From Actinostola sp. cb2023 (lineage: Eukaryota > Cnidaria > Anthozoa > Actiniaria > Actinostolidae): a DNA stretch of 64,000 bases. Location of the stretch: positions 1 to 64,000 of the forward strand of contig JAUJYZ010001259.1 in the NCBI GenBank assembly GCA_033675265.1, given 5' to 3'. Position 1 is the stretch's first letter. Every line of letters begins with the position of its first letter. A program made the position numbers and the translations under genes. The notes beneath the pieces were generated by a model. The model was given only the letters and a program-made list of their open reading frames with translations. It did not search any database and was not told the origin of the DNA. Shown piece by piece: positions 20,815 through 32,989 of this stretch.

Positions 20815-22960
20815 GTGGGGACATAATTCACATTCACCATGCTTCACTACGACAGGAAATATACACAAGTTGTTCAGACATAAGCTTAAATCACATCCTC
20901 CATGCCTCACTACGACAGGAAATATACACAAGTATTGTGGGGACATATAAAGCTTATTCGCATCCTCCATGCTTCAATATACGACAGGAAATATACACAA
21001 GTATTGTGGGGACATATAAAGCTTAATTCGCATCCTCCATGCTTCACTATTCGACAGGAAATATACACAAGTATTGTGGGGACATATAAGCTTAAAGCTT
21101 AATTCGCATCCTCCATGCTTCACTATACGACAGGAAATATACACAAGTATTGTGGGGACATATAAAGCTTATTCGCATCCTCCATGCTTCACTATACGAC
21201 AGGAAATATACACAAGTATTGTGGGGACATATAAAGCTTATTCGCATCCTCCATGCTTCACTATATGACAGGAAATATACACAAGTATTGTGGGGACATA
21301 TCAAGCTTATTCGCATCCTCCATGCTTCACTATACGACAGGAAATATACACAAGTATTGTGGGGACATATAAAGCTTAATTCGCATCCTCCATGCTTCAC
21401 TATACGACAGGAAATATACACAAGTATTGTGGGGGACATATAAAGCTTAATTCGCATCCTCCATGCTTCACTATACGACAGGAAATATACACAAGTATTG
21501 TGGGGACATATAAGCTTAAAGCTTAATTCGCATCCTCCATGCTTCACTATACGACAGGAAATATACACAAGTATTGTGGGGACATATAAAGCTTATTCGC
21601 ATCCTCCATGCTTCACTATACGACAGGAAATATACACAAGTATTGTGGGGACATATCAAGCTTATTCGCATCCTCCATGCTTCACTATACGACAGGAAAT
21701 ATACACAAGTATTGTGGGGACATATAAAGCTTATTCGCATCCTCCATGCTTCACTATACGACAGGAAAAATATACACAAGTATTGTGGGGACATATAAAG
21801 CTTATTCGCATCCTCCATGCTTCACTATACGACAGGAAATATATACAGCTTATTAGATGTTTTCTCGGGTATTACGGGCTGATATTTTACGAGTTGCGAA
21901 TGTATGTGTCCGAGCCCGCAGGGCGAGGAAAAATGCGAGCAACGAGTAAAATGTCAGCCCGTAATACCCAAGAAAACATCTAATGAGGGATTTATTATAT
22001 AACTGTGACGTAATTTTATCTGAATATTGTTTTTTGAGTTTTTTGAGTTGTAAACAGGGCATTACGGATTTCTACAGGGCATTAACGTGTCATATCGGCC
22101 CTCACAAATGACCAAATTTGGTAAAATTACGTCACAGATATATAATAAACACAAGTATTGTGGGGACATATAAAGCTTATTCGCATCCTCCATGCTTCAC
22201 TATACGACAGGAAATATACACAAGTATTGTGGGGACATATAAAGCTTAATTCGCATCCTCCATGCTTCACTATACGACAGGAAATATACACAAGTATTGT
22301 GGGGACATATAAAGCTTATTCGCATCCTCCATGCTTCACTATACGACAGGAAATATACACAAGTATTGTGGGGACATATAAAGCTTAATTCGCATCCTCC
22401 ATGCTTCACTATACGACAGGAAATATACACAAGTTGTGGGGACATATAAAGCTTATTCGCATCCTCCATGCTTCACTATACGACAGGAAATATACACAAG
22501 TATTGTGGGGACATATAAAGCTTAATTCGCATCCTCCATGCTTCACTATACGACAGGAAATATACACAAGTATTGTGGGGACATATGAAGCTTATTCGCA
22601 TCCTCCATGCTTCACTAACACAAGTTGTGGGGACATATAAAGCTCAATTCGCATCCTCCATGCTTCACTATACGACAGGAAATATACACAAGTTGTGGGG
22701 ACATAACTTAATTTGCATCCTCCATGCTTCGCTATGCCAGGAACTATATACAAGTTGTGCAGACATAAGCTTAATTCACATCCTCCATGCCTCACTACGA
22801 CAAGAAATATACACAAGTTGTGGGGACATAACTTAATTCGCATCCTCCATGCTTCATTACGACAGGAACTATATACAATTTGTGGGGACATAAGCTTAAT
22901 TCGCATCCTCCATGCTTCACTACGACAGGAAATATAATAATAATAATACTTAAGTTGTGG
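20815..22960. repeat. About 69-bp satellite array
   Basis: Roughly 26 units of a 69-70 bp sequence containing TTGTGGGGACATATAAAGCTT, CGCATCCTCCATGCTTCAC and CGACAGGAAATATACACAAG. Units 20990-21840 and 22150-22600 are nearly identical; the flanks (20815-20940 and 22620-24730) are degenerate. A few 1-bp and 8-bp length variants exist. An inserted element interrupts it at 21842-22150. Long frames on both strands are by-products. Confidence 0.95.
21842..22150. mobile_element. Double-hairpin MITE inserted in the satellite
   Basis: It interrupts a satellite unit right after GAAATATA. A first palindrome (about 21853-21983) has arms starting TTAGATGTTTTCTCGGGTAT and contains TACGAGTTGCGAATG. A second pair, ATATAACTGTGACGTAATTT versus its inverse at 22125-22150, closes the right part. 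The first hairpin is related to the one at 36575-36690. Confidence 0.7.
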
Positions 22961-23140
22961 GGACATAACTTAATTCACATCCTCCATGCACTACGACAGG
23001 AAATATCCCGGCGTATGCAATCCATAAAATCAATGATCGGAATAATACACAAGTTGTGGGGACATAACTTAATTCACATCCTCCATGCACTACGACAGGA
23101 AATATCCCGGCGTATGCAATCCATAAAATCAATGATCGGA
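22957..23140. repeat. Two-copy 99-bp duplication at the satellite edge
   Basis: TATCCCGGCGTATGCAATCC and AAAATCAATGATCGGAA occur twice about 99 bases apart, each preceded by a satellite-type GTTGTGGGGACATAACTTAA. Confidence 0.7.
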
Positions 23141-23421
23141 AATGCAATCGATAAATTGATATCAATCGATAAAATTAGTTAATTGATATCGATTGGTATC
23201 GGTCAATCAATAACCAATCGATAGGTCACAAATGTTGTCCTCATTGATTGATATCAATCATCGATTGGCATCAATTGGCATCGATTGTCAGGTTTATACC
23301 GCGAATAAAGTGAATTGATCGATTTTTCAATTGATAAAAGGTCACAAATTTTCAGTTCATCGATTACCTATTGATTATCAATATCGATCAATTAATTGAT
23401 ATCGATTTTATCGATTGCAAC
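23141..23421. repeat. ATCGAT/ATTGAT-rich foldback
   Basis: About 280 bases composed largely of overlapping ATCGAT, ATTGAT and TATCAAT words. The two ends (TGCAATCGATAAATTGATAT and ATATCGATTTTATCGATTGC) are inverted copies and the body folds on itself. Confidence 0.75.
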
Positions 23422-23439
23422 GCCGGGGAAATATAAGCT

Positions 23440-23705
23440 TAATTGCAAGACATCTCTGGGGCCAAAGTGTTTTCAAAATTAGATTTGAATATGGCATTCC
23501 ATCAGATAGTCAGCTCGACCCGGAGTCAAGAAACATCACTACATTCGCAGGCCCAAATGGACTATACAGATATAAGCGCCTTTTGTTTGGAGTAAACATG
23601 GCGTCTGAGAAATTCCAACACATTATGTGGCAGATTTTAAAGGACTGTCCAGGTGCTCATAATATTCATGATGATGTAAGAGTCGTAGGGTCACATCCTC
23701 CAATG
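23440..23705 (+). pseudogene. Ty3/gypsy-type reverse transcriptase scrap
   Basis: The segment matches the central part of a Ty3/gypsy RT domain: the FSKLDL block (about 23470), the FGVNMA block (about 23588) and an aspartate pair at the position of the RT active site (about 23668). A one-base frameshift near 23507 and truncation at both ends make it inactive. It is stranded among satellite units, and the right side passes directly into a satellite-like TCACATCCTCC. It is a fragment of an LTR retrotransposon, not a host gene. Confidence 0.7.
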
Positions 23706-23727
23706 CTTCGCTATGACAGGAACTACA

Positions 23728-24000
23728 TGTATACACCTATTTCGAAAAAGGTTGTCAGAGAGAAAGGCGATAGGAGAATGGTGATTCTAAGACCAGATGG
23801 AACAATAGATGTGTATGTATATGCAAATAACCTGACAATTTAGTTCATAAAGCTTTCAGTAATTGTAAGTAATTATTACGAAACCAAAATGGAATAATTT
23901 AAACTGACCAGCAGTCAACTTTGGTCTTTGAATAAGCATTTTCCTATCTCCTATCTTCTTTCTCTCTGACAACCTTTTTTGAAATAGGTGTATACAAGTT
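23728..24000. mobile_element. MITE with 47-bp inverted ends, inside a satellite unit
   Basis: Left end TATACACCTATTTCGAAAAA and right end ACCTTTTTTGAAATAGGTGTATA (from about 23978) are inverted with about two mismatches over 47 bases. The flanks rejoin to a normal satellite unit (GACAGGAACTA...CAAGTTGTGG). A TA duplication is possible. Confidence 0.75.
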
Positions 24001-24081
24001 GTGGAGACATAAGTTTAATTCACATCCTCCATGCTTTGCTACGACAGGAACTATATACAAGTTGTGCAGACATAAGCTTAA

Positions 24082-24554
24082 AGGAGAACTGAAGCCTAAG
24101 TTTATCTATCGATAAAAACAAAGAGAATGTTGTGTCAATCATTTTCTGAAACAATTTTTAATTGTTTTCATTTTTATGGAGAAGAAACTTGAGTTGAATT
24201 GTAAAAAGACATAGATTACCGCTGAATTGATCGCGGCTCACTTCAGTATTATTATTCCCCTTAATAGACGTCACCTCTCCCAAGGGAAAGTGCAGTCACA
24301 ATATAGAGTAATTGTAAGTGCATTGTATTTTCTTGTACCCGTTGTGAACATATTTTAATATTCCCCTAAAACGACGTCACAAACAAAAAGATCTGCGCCG
24401 ACGGTAAAACAGCAAAAATGGCAGATGATATTCCATATTGAACGTAAATTATGTTGATATCTAAGAAAGATTTACAAAAAATAATACTCAAGTAATGCAA
24501 ATATACGTCATATCTAACTTTCTTGAGAAAATAAATTTTGTCTTCAGTTCCCCT
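24082..24554. mobile_element. TTAA-flanked MITE
   Basis: TTAA (24078-24081) is followed by AGGAGAACTGAAG. The right end reads CTTCAGTTCCCCT then TTAA (24555-24558). 473 bases, no ORF. It is also inserted in a satellite unit. TTAA target choice fits piggyBac or Kolobok transposases. Confidence 0.75.
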
Positions 24555-24948
24555 TTAATTCACATACTTCATGCTTCACTACGATAGGAACTACATTTTG
24601 TATACACAAGTTGTGGGGACATAATTCACATCCTCCATGCTTCATTACAACAGGAACTAAACAAGTTGTGCGGACATCAGCTTAATTCACATCATCCATG
24701 CTTCGCTACGACAGGAAATATACTTAATTGCATAATCGTCATCTGGCCGGTTGAAAATCATAAATCATAGAAGCTGAGACCGCAAGGATGGATGGGAAAG
24801 CAGTTCATGAGCCACATTACATACAGATATATTCAATGTTCTTGTAGTTTTGAAGATTGAGATGATTTTCAACCCAACAACGATTACCCTGCTATATACA
24901 ATATTTAGTAAAAACAAACTTAGTAGTGGTCTATCACATATCCTGCAA

Positions 24949-25169
24949 TCTGATTGGCTAAGCTACTAGGGGTTTATTTACTAAATAGTCCCCTAGTAAC
25001 GAATCACCATGGTAACCATTGTCGTGAACGGCGATGAAGCAAGATGGCGGACAAACCTGAAACCATAGAAACACTGGAAAACGACAATGCCACACAGATG
25101 CCATTTTTAATTACATTCAAACAATATATGCATCCATTGCCAGGACAACCTAGTGCCCAGTCCCGTTAA
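24949..25169 (+). CDS. Short ORF behind an inverted-repeat site and CCAAT box
   Basis: ATG at 25044 (context AAGATGGCGGAC) opens 41 codons, MADKPETIETLENDNATQMP, ending at 25169. Upstream lie an inverted CCAAT box (GATTGGCT at 24952) and an inverted pair ACTAGGGG / CCCCTAGT (24965-24972, 24990-24997). The layout copies the front of the Crypton-like gene at 5463-5694, so this may be the 5-prime end of another, truncated element. The product is not recognised. Confidence 0.3.
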
Positions 25170-27340
25170 GATGAAATCAATGCTGGGGGTAAATTTCCAT
25201 CCAAAAGCCATGCCTTATTTTAATGGTGCTAAGTGGAGGTTGTTAATAGCCCACTTTCGATATATTGGATGAGTGATAGCGAACAAAGGGGTCGAGTCAA
25301 GGCTCCGGAGAAACCACTAAGGCACGGTATTGCAGAATTCATCAAAATATCATTTTGCAATATATTGAAATAATGATAAAATCAGAATCTCAATAGGCTT
25401 TATGCTGTTGTGGTTTTGATACCTATTAAAGAGCAGCCATGTCATTGACATTAAGCTTGCCAATCCACATACAAGCTCAGCGCATATTGCATGGTCTGAT
25501 GAATTTGATATAATTTATGCAGTTTTGGAGCCATAAAAAAATCATCTAATTGAGGTAATTTCTCATGTTCATCCTAGTTTGGCCAAAAGTCTAAGAACTT
25601 TTGCCATGCCAAACTTGATGAAACTGAGATCATGAGCAGATAAATTAGATATGACTAACTGTGAAAGTTCGAGGTATAAAACTATACAAGGTACCTTATA
25701 TAGAATTAAATGGGCAGATAACACTGGAAACGAACTTGAACCAAACATTTTCGGTTTCATTTAACCATTTTCAGGGTGCGATTGATTTGATTACAAAATA
25801 TTTTATATACCTTTCTTACCTTGCATTCAGCCATGAAGTATCAAGTCCCAAAATGAAATGGCATGAAATATTTTTGCATCCACATAATTTATAACAGATA
25901 TTATAATATTACTAATTAGTAACTTCTCTATCATGTAATTATTGTTATTGTATTGTGCATTTACATGTTTTAACAGATGAGCCATTTATTATGGAAATGC
26001 TGTTAATAAACCATTATTATTATTATTGTAATGCACTAGTCAGTTTGACCCCCTAGGACAGGACAGGTAATTAGGGGGCAATGCTTTAACATTCATTTAA
26101 AAGCATGAATGCATGGGGAGATGAGGAATTTAACACCTTGCTCAATGATTATCTGAACTGAATAGAGCTTAGAACATCTTAGAACTGGATCTGAATGGAG
26201 GGTACTGATGTCAGTTAACAGCTAAATGAGAACAGGGGCAGATTTAGGGTGGGGTGAAGGGGACACATGCGATTGCAGAAACTTTTAAAAGTAACAATGC
26301 ACATAAGAAGTAGGCAACTCTCTATTGTTCTGCAGCAATTTCAACTAAGTCAGGAAATATGCAACGCTTTTTGATAAAAACTTTTGGGTTGAACAAAATG
26401 CATAATTACATGATCACGAGATCAAAATCAAAAAAACGTGCTGCTCATAGTTAGCTAAAAGCTGAAACTAGATATGGGAAATTGCTTGCCATAGGATTCA
26501 AATTCATAGGATTCCATTTATTTCACATATTGAGATGGGTTTCTAGTCGTGACCTGTTTTAGGCAATAAAAAATACCAATAAAAATATATCAACCAAATG
26601 AGACAGATTATTGTTAGGGACAATGATACAAATACATTAAATGCGATAAATGTTATACGCCATTGAAACTTGGCCATAATCTACAAAATCTAATCACGTG
26701 ACATGAATATCCCAAAATACAGTTGAATATTCTTGCTTTTACTGGTAAACTCTATTGATGGAGCGAATATTAAGAAATTCTACCAAGGTTTCAGTGAGAA
26801 AAGCTAAAAAATGAATTTGAAATTACGTCGGAAATCTCGCCAAAAAGTGCAAGTGTCTGAACAGATCTGAACACTTTGTTGGCTTTCCCGGGAAGCGTAA
26901 TTATGCAAACGGTGGTACACATCGCTGTTGCCATGGACCGCGCCGTACCGTGTCGTAATGTCTATAAAACTGACATGCGTAATTCTTCTCGTAACCGTAC
27001 CGCGACGTTTTCCTAGTCATACGAAATTGACTCTATAAATCAGGGCTTGAAATTAACGGCCGGTCAACGGACATTGCACGGTCAAATCATCGGGAGGCCG
27101 GGCATTTTTGAGTGGCATTTTTACACGTTTTTTTTAGCGATCTCCCAGCAAAATTTCGATTGACCGGACACCCTGACCGTCGACAGACACAAAATTATTC
27201 ACTAATCCTGATTTAACTAGCAATGTCGGAACCATTTGTTTCAACAATCGCGTTGAATGTTCAAAAGCGTTTAAAACGTTCCGCCACCATTTTACAGTGA
27301 AAATCGTTGAACCGCGACATTTCAAATAAATTAACAATGA
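25170..27340. other. Long intergenic stretch without gene
   Basis: Only short, compositionally random frames. A retroelement-like ATT tail is at about 26010-26028 and a short direct repeat of CTGAACA at about 26857-26875. CTTTGTTGGCTTTCCC at 26875-26890 recurs at about 60797. Confidence 0.4.
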
Positions 27341-27356
27341 AAGAATGATTGATCTA

Positions 27357-27437
27357 GGCTGAATATCAGCCGTCTTCTCTGGGTCAAACATTTCCCCGAG
27401 GAAAATTTTGACCTAAAGAAGACGGCTGATATTCAGG
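27357..27437. repeat. Hairpin
   Basis: GCTGAATATCAGCCGTCTTC and its inverse at 27418-27437 enclose about 40 bases. A second hairpin (CGTTTATTAC...GTAATAAACG) lies at 27565-27675. Confidence 0.6.
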
Positions 27438-28286
27438 CTATGATTGATCAGAAAAGACAACAAAAAAAATTCCTTTATATCTTGGTTAATTTGGGCACAC
27501 AAACTAAAGACTCGTAACAATTTTCAGTGTGTAAATCAATTCATTCGTAATTTTAAACATTTAGGGATCGGTCGTTTATTACGTCGCAGGGGGAATTGCA
27601 TGTACAAATTTTATTTTTTGTTTTTACACTGAATCCACCGTCCCCCTCCACGAAGTAATAAACGATCGGTACACAAAAGCGGATCACACAAACTCGTTGA
27701 GATCCCGACGAATGAACCTGGTACAGGCTGAATTTTTCGACGATGGCCTTGGGAACGAGATTGAGCACGCAGTAGTTGGTGTGTTTGGTCCTCCTTTTGT
27801 TTCCCCCCTTTGATAATTTTCTGTACCGCAATAACAAGTTGACTGAATTTATTGAATATCATTGTAAAACAATGAAATGCTATACAAAATTGGTCAGCGA
27901 ATTGGACAACCCTCTATTTCAAACTTGAGAAACATTCAATCACTTGAAAACTTGAAACACTTGATTTTCTCTATGTGACTTTCTTTTTCTTTTCAGCTAC
28001 AGATCATTTGGCATCCCTTTCCCTGCGTTAAAAAAGATGGATTTGTATTATTAGAATTTAGAATGCGGGTCGTTTTTTGCAATTACATAAGCCAAGCAAT
28101 GAACATAATATATATGAATCGAAACGAACGTCCCCCTCATTTTCGTGTGTGGAATTAATTGAACTGAAAATTAAATCAGCATTAAAATATCAAATGTTTT
28201 GAGAATCAACATATCAGTAATAGTCCAGAACTGGACCAATTAATTGACTGGACCCATATTTAGCGAATAAATAAATAAAAGAAAGG

Positions 28287-29046
28287 AAGCGCGCGTTACG
28301 CCGCGAAATGTAACAATCGACGCAAAATGTAACATTAACCCGAAATGAAATGTAACAACTTTTGATGCGAAATGTAACAAAATCTTAAAGCGAAATGTAA
28401 TAACTTTTTGACGTAAAATGTAACAACGCAAAATGTAACAACTTTTCTAACTCAGATACAATAGCTAGGAATATGTGAACTAATCATCTTGTGATGACAT
28501 ACATGAAACACGTGACCGGGAAATTCGTTTCTAATGGCGCACACTATATATAGTTCTCATAATTTTTGATCATCGATCTCAGTTTACTGGAGGTACTCTG
28601 CAGAGATGACTCCCGGATCTGACTTTCGAAATTCTGATTGAGAAGGCTAACTAGTTAGAAGTGGTCTGAAATCAAGTCACTGATAATTGCGGTCATATCA
28701 CTACTTTGGTTCACATGCCCGGCCACACACGTCGTACGACATTGTGTGATCAAATTGGATACAGTTCTTAAAACATTTTTTTGCTAATAATTAAACTGAA
28801 ACGTGGTATGAACTGCTATGAGGAAACTTGTAGCAAGGTTGAGTAGAGACAATGGATCTTTACTCGACGTCCAGACTGGTTCGTTCGTTTTTTAGAGTAA
28901 AATATGGCTTTAACCCAGCCAGGCTTAATGATAGTTACATTTCACGTTAAAGAAATTGCTACATTTCACGTTAAAAGTTGTTACATTTCTGGGGTTAGTA
29001 TTACATTTTGCATCGATTGCTACATTTCGCGGCATAACAGCGCGCA
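28287..29046. mobile_element. TIR element with repeated GCGAAATGTAACA subterminal motif
   Basis: Left end GCGCGCGTTACGCCGCGAAA and right end TTTCGCGGCATAACAGCGCGC are inverted. Each arm carries four to seven copies of GCGAAATGTAACAA-like motif over about 140 bases, in mirror orientation. Dense repeated subterminal motifs are typical transposase-binding sites of hAT and CACTA-type elements. There is no ORF inside. Confidence 0.7.
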
Positions 29047-29563
29047 AATCGAAGAAAATTGGAACGTTTGATTCAAATCTTCTCATAGCCGATAAAAGTG
29101 GGTCCTACTAGGTCTACTAGGCAATGTGCGCGAAGGCTTGCAAAGCACTCTGGGAATTGGAGTCAAGCAAAAATTGTACGAGGTTTTCGAAAGATTTATT
29201 AGCATTTTGTAACATTTTAACTTTCTGTTACTAAAATACTTCCATTTTCCGTCCCATCATGCTTTGTGCTAGAAAATCACGCTCGTGCACATTGCCTGTT
29301 CTGGACTACATCAGTAACATATTTGTATTCCTACCGACAATACCTATGATCGGGGACCAAAAAAGCGTTAGAGTTCGATTTACAGTTCAATTTTTCCTGG
29401 CATTTGCTTACAAATGCGCTCGATTGTCCATTTGAAACCGGAAATACACCACCCCCTAATATTCTTATGTGACGTTGGTCCACCCCTTTCCAAATAGTTC
29501 TCAGCCAATTAGAAACGACTTTTCCTTTACGCGGGAAATTGAACTTTTTTAAGCCAATAGGAA

Positions 29564-29654
29564 ATGAGCAAGATACAGAAACACGTTTTACAACCAGAGA
29601 TCAACCACTCCAGAACGAAAGGCCGAAGCAGAAGTGTTGGCTATCCTGTATGTG
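29564..29654 (+). CDS. Candidate first exon A of the large recombinase-like gene
   Basis: ATG at 29564 gives 30 codons (MSKIQKHVLQPEINHSRTKG, then SRSVGYPVC) and one extra base before a good GTAAGC donor, so it leaves in phase 1. The exons of the 33-kb array enter in phase 1. A CCAAT-like AGCCAATAGG lies 13 bases upstream. The link to the array is inferred. Confidence 0.35.
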
Positions 29655-30673
29655 GTAAGCATTTTTTTATTAAATACTATAGATTGCTAATCAAAAGCGT
29701 TTTTATGGGAGGAAAAGGCATTGCGGAACATCTGTCAATTGGATTTTTAATACTTTGTGCATCTTTTAGACGTTTTCATTGGCGCAACCGAGGAACGACG
29801 CAAGTGATTGAGCTACACAACTGACTCAGTGACTGCCTCATAGGAGTTGTTAATTTCACATGTAAGTATATTATTTATGTACATGGCTTTTTCTAGCTAT
29901 CCTCGTAAGGGTACTAAGGGTTTTACTAGTTTTTGTTGAGCTTTCTTGTTACAAAAACACTACTTTTTAGGCTAGAATAAGTTTCACCGCGAGTCATTCA
30001 TTGTGGGAGTGAAACTGAAAGGTGCCACGGCCGAGCGAGTTTACAAATTTAAGTTACATCCATTGTCCGACTGATCGACTGAAAGAAAGATACATATCGA
30101 CTGACTGATCGATTAAAGAAAGAAACAGATCGACTGACCTGACAAACAACAGTTGAAATAAGCTTTGCATTTAATTTTAAGGGATATTTTAGTTTCTACG
30201 AAAATAGATCAGAAAAACCTAACTTAACTTAAGCTAAATCTCTTTGGCTTACGATCGTTTTAATTTCGTGACTGAAAAGATGCCTAAAATTATGAGTTTA
30301 TAGATGGTAATTTGTGAATTCAGTAAAAAAAATCTTACTTTTTTTCTACGAAAATAATTCAGATAAGAAAAGCCTAATTCATAACTCGCCAAGCTTCTTT
30401 GGATTACGCCGTTACGATCGTTTCGTGACTGAAAAGATGCCTAAAATTCTAAGTTTAATGGTAATTAAATTTGATTTGTCGTTTCAATATACAGCATAAA
30501 GTCATTTTTATTTCATTTGTGAATTGAGTGAATGAAATCTTATTCTTTTTTGAGGTTTTTCGAGTTTTTTCATTACTTTTTCACAAAAATAACAAAAAAG
30601 CCGGCTTTCTTTTCGTCTATTTTGATAACCGGCATACATGGCAACGGTTGTCAAGGTACCCCGCTGACTTGCA

Positions 30674-30734
30674 ATGAACGAAGAACCGGAAACACATTCC
30701 AAAAATAGGTTGGAACGATTTCTTGCATTATATG
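30674..30734 (+). CDS. Candidate first exon B of the large recombinase-like gene
   Basis: ATG at 30674 gives MNEEPETHSKNRLERFLALY plus one base before GTAATT, also phase 1. It is closer to the array than candidate A. Only one of the two, or each as an alternative start, need be real. No homology recognised. Confidence 0.35.
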
Positions 30735-31519
30735 GTAATTTGTCGCTTTATTGTTTGTTGATTTCTTGCATGTTTACGAGAAATTTTCTGGCAAATTTAA
30801 TTTTTCATTTTTTTGAAAAACACTCAAATTCTGTCAAACTATCTTTTGCGGAATTGTTCAAAGTTGTTGTCAAGTTGATTGCCAAAAAATAGGAGTTTAA
30901 ATTTAATAAACCAATGTAAAATGAGGGAAAGAAATGAAGAAGGCCTCAACTTATTTTTCGATTCAGATTTTTACTTTGATTCGGAAAAAAAAAGATTATT
31001 CTTCAAAAAATACTTGTAAGCCGCATATTGCTTGAATTGTTTTCATAATAAAGTTTTTCAGAGGTCCGTTTTCTACCTCAAAACAAAACTTGAGAAGATA
31101 ATTTATTTTCAAGCTTAGAATTCATTAATGGGTTCTAAGGAGGTAACAAATTAACGGCTCGGTCCAGCAGACTATTTTTTCGCGAAATTTCTTGAGCGTA
31201 AAAAATCGAGTCTGCAAATCAGGCTACTGCCTACCGCGTGCGATGAAACTAAGCATAAAAAATAAGTGGAATTTACCTTTAAATTGAAGATATGTTACTT
31301 TGCTCTCTTCTATATCAAACATAGAATAGCAGATTTTCATCGAAGACAACTAAAATTTAAGTAAAAATGATGTTAAAACTGAACTGACGAGCATGCCATG
31401 GATGCACGTGTTGACTCTACAGGTTCTGCAAGTACACGAAATGGTTTTGCTTACAAAATGAATTCATCAACAATGCACTTGGGGACTTACATTTTTAGCT
31501 TTTTCTGTGCTTGAATAAT

Positions 31520-31610
31520 GTCAAGAATAGAGCTTTTAGGTAGACTCTTTTTGTCAAGAATAGAGCTTTTAGTTAGACTCTTTTGGTCAAGGAATAGAGC
31601 TTTTTTTGTC
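31520..31610. repeat. Three-copy short tandem repeat
   Basis: GTCAAGAATAGAGCTTTTAG and CTCTTTTTG recur at a period of about 34 bases. Confidence 0.7.
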
Positions 31611-31693
31611 ATTCTGACGCGAGGACTTGAACCTAGCCTTCTGATTGGTCGAGATTGACAACTTGCTGAAACCGGTTTAGTCACTTTTAGCAC

Positions 31694-31794
31694 AGGTAGC
31701 CCAAGCGTACTTTTAGTGTTGATTTGAAAATTATATTGTTTGCCTGAAATTCAATAAAATGCTCAGTGTCTTTAAAAGTACGCTTGGGCTACCT
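31694..31794. repeat. 101-bp hairpin MITE
   Basis: AGGTAGCCCAAGCGTACTTT is inverted at 31775-31794, with about 55 bases between the arms. A partial copy of the arm (CACAGGTAGCCCAAGC) is at about 18852. Confidence 0.7.
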
Positions 31795-31839
31795 ATGCCT
31801 TTGGCAGCAGAATGGAGCACAATTTACTTCATTGTTTTG

Positions 31840-31867
31840 CGGGGGGGGGGGGGGGGGGGGGGGGGGT
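31840..31867. repeat. Poly-G run of about 26
   Basis: Uninterrupted G run. Its length is unreliable in sequencing and it could form a quadruplex. Confidence 0.9.
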
Positions 31868-32456
31868 ATCTTTTATGAGAGAATGTTTGGAAAACAAAAT
31901 TTGTGCTCAATAAAATGTTTCGAATGACTAAATGCAGACATGAAATTTAGTACGATGTACGATGCTAGCTTGCATGCATGGGCTATCTGTGGGGTCTCTT
32001 CAAAAACATATTGTCTCAACCAACAATCATCAATACAATCAGGGGGGATCAGGTGATTTTTTAAATAGGATAGGGGGTTGGGTCATGATTAAAATAACAT
32101 TCTTAAATATGTGTAGTTCTCTCTGATTCTCATTCTTACAAGGGCTTTCATTGGTTGCATGCATTACAGACAAACTAAACTATTCTCAAAACACTTACTT
32201 ATGAAATTTGATGCTGTATGTTTACAGTGGGTTGAGTTTGTCTGCAATGCAGGCAACCAATCAGAGCCCCCCTACAGTACTGTGTAAAAAATAAAAGCAA
32301 AATTCAAACTTCAGTGAAACATTCTTCAAGAAATGAAGAATGTTTTAAACCAGAGACTAGTAACAGTAGACTTGAGTTAATGCGCCAAACGGAAAGACCT
32401 ATTGTTCTGTTGTTCTGTTGTTCCAACTTGTCACCCAAGTCTTGTATATATGTAAA

Positions 32457-32880
32457 TTATCGTAAATCTTCTATTAAGCGCTTATTAAATTTCAGAGGTC
32501 TTAGGTGGTTGCTTATTAGAAGAGGGGCGCTTAATAGAAAGGAGCGCTTATTTAATTTCCTAAACCAAACACTCAGATTCTGTTACAGTATTTCGTAAAC
32601 TTTATTATCAACTTAGTACGGAGAAACGAAACCAATATGAAATGTAACACAATGGTATGTCAGATAATCACTGAAATTAAGGTATACTACTAGTAAGATA
32701 ATCGCAGTATGACTCGAACAAAAGTTAATGTACCGTACATACGTCGTAAAGACACGGAAGCAGTATTTCAGAAACAATATTTCAGATCTCAATGTCAACT
32801 TCCTCGCTTATTAGAGAGGGGTGCTTAATAGTACAAAACGGCTCAAATAGAGGGGGGCACTTAATATAAGATTTACAGTA
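32457..32880. mobile_element. Inverted-repeat element with GCGCTTATT motifs
   Basis: Left TCGTAAATCTTCTATTAAGC and right TTAATATAAGATTTACAGTA are inverted. Several GGGGCGCTTAATAG / CTTATTAGA motifs lie just inside both ends. About 425 bases, no gene. Confidence 0.55.
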
Positions 32881-32989
32881 AGTACCTTTCTTTACATTCA
32901 ACATGATGTTAGAGACCCGATGAAAGCGTGAGCATTGAAAAAAAATGAATATTTCTAGTAGCGCACGCCTCGGCTGATTCTATTTCCAG

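Noticed and set aside
20815..22960. CRISPR array or multi-repeat protein genes on both strands
   Set aside because: Whole units repeat without spacers. The long frames on both strands follow from the 69-bp period and break wherever length variants occur.
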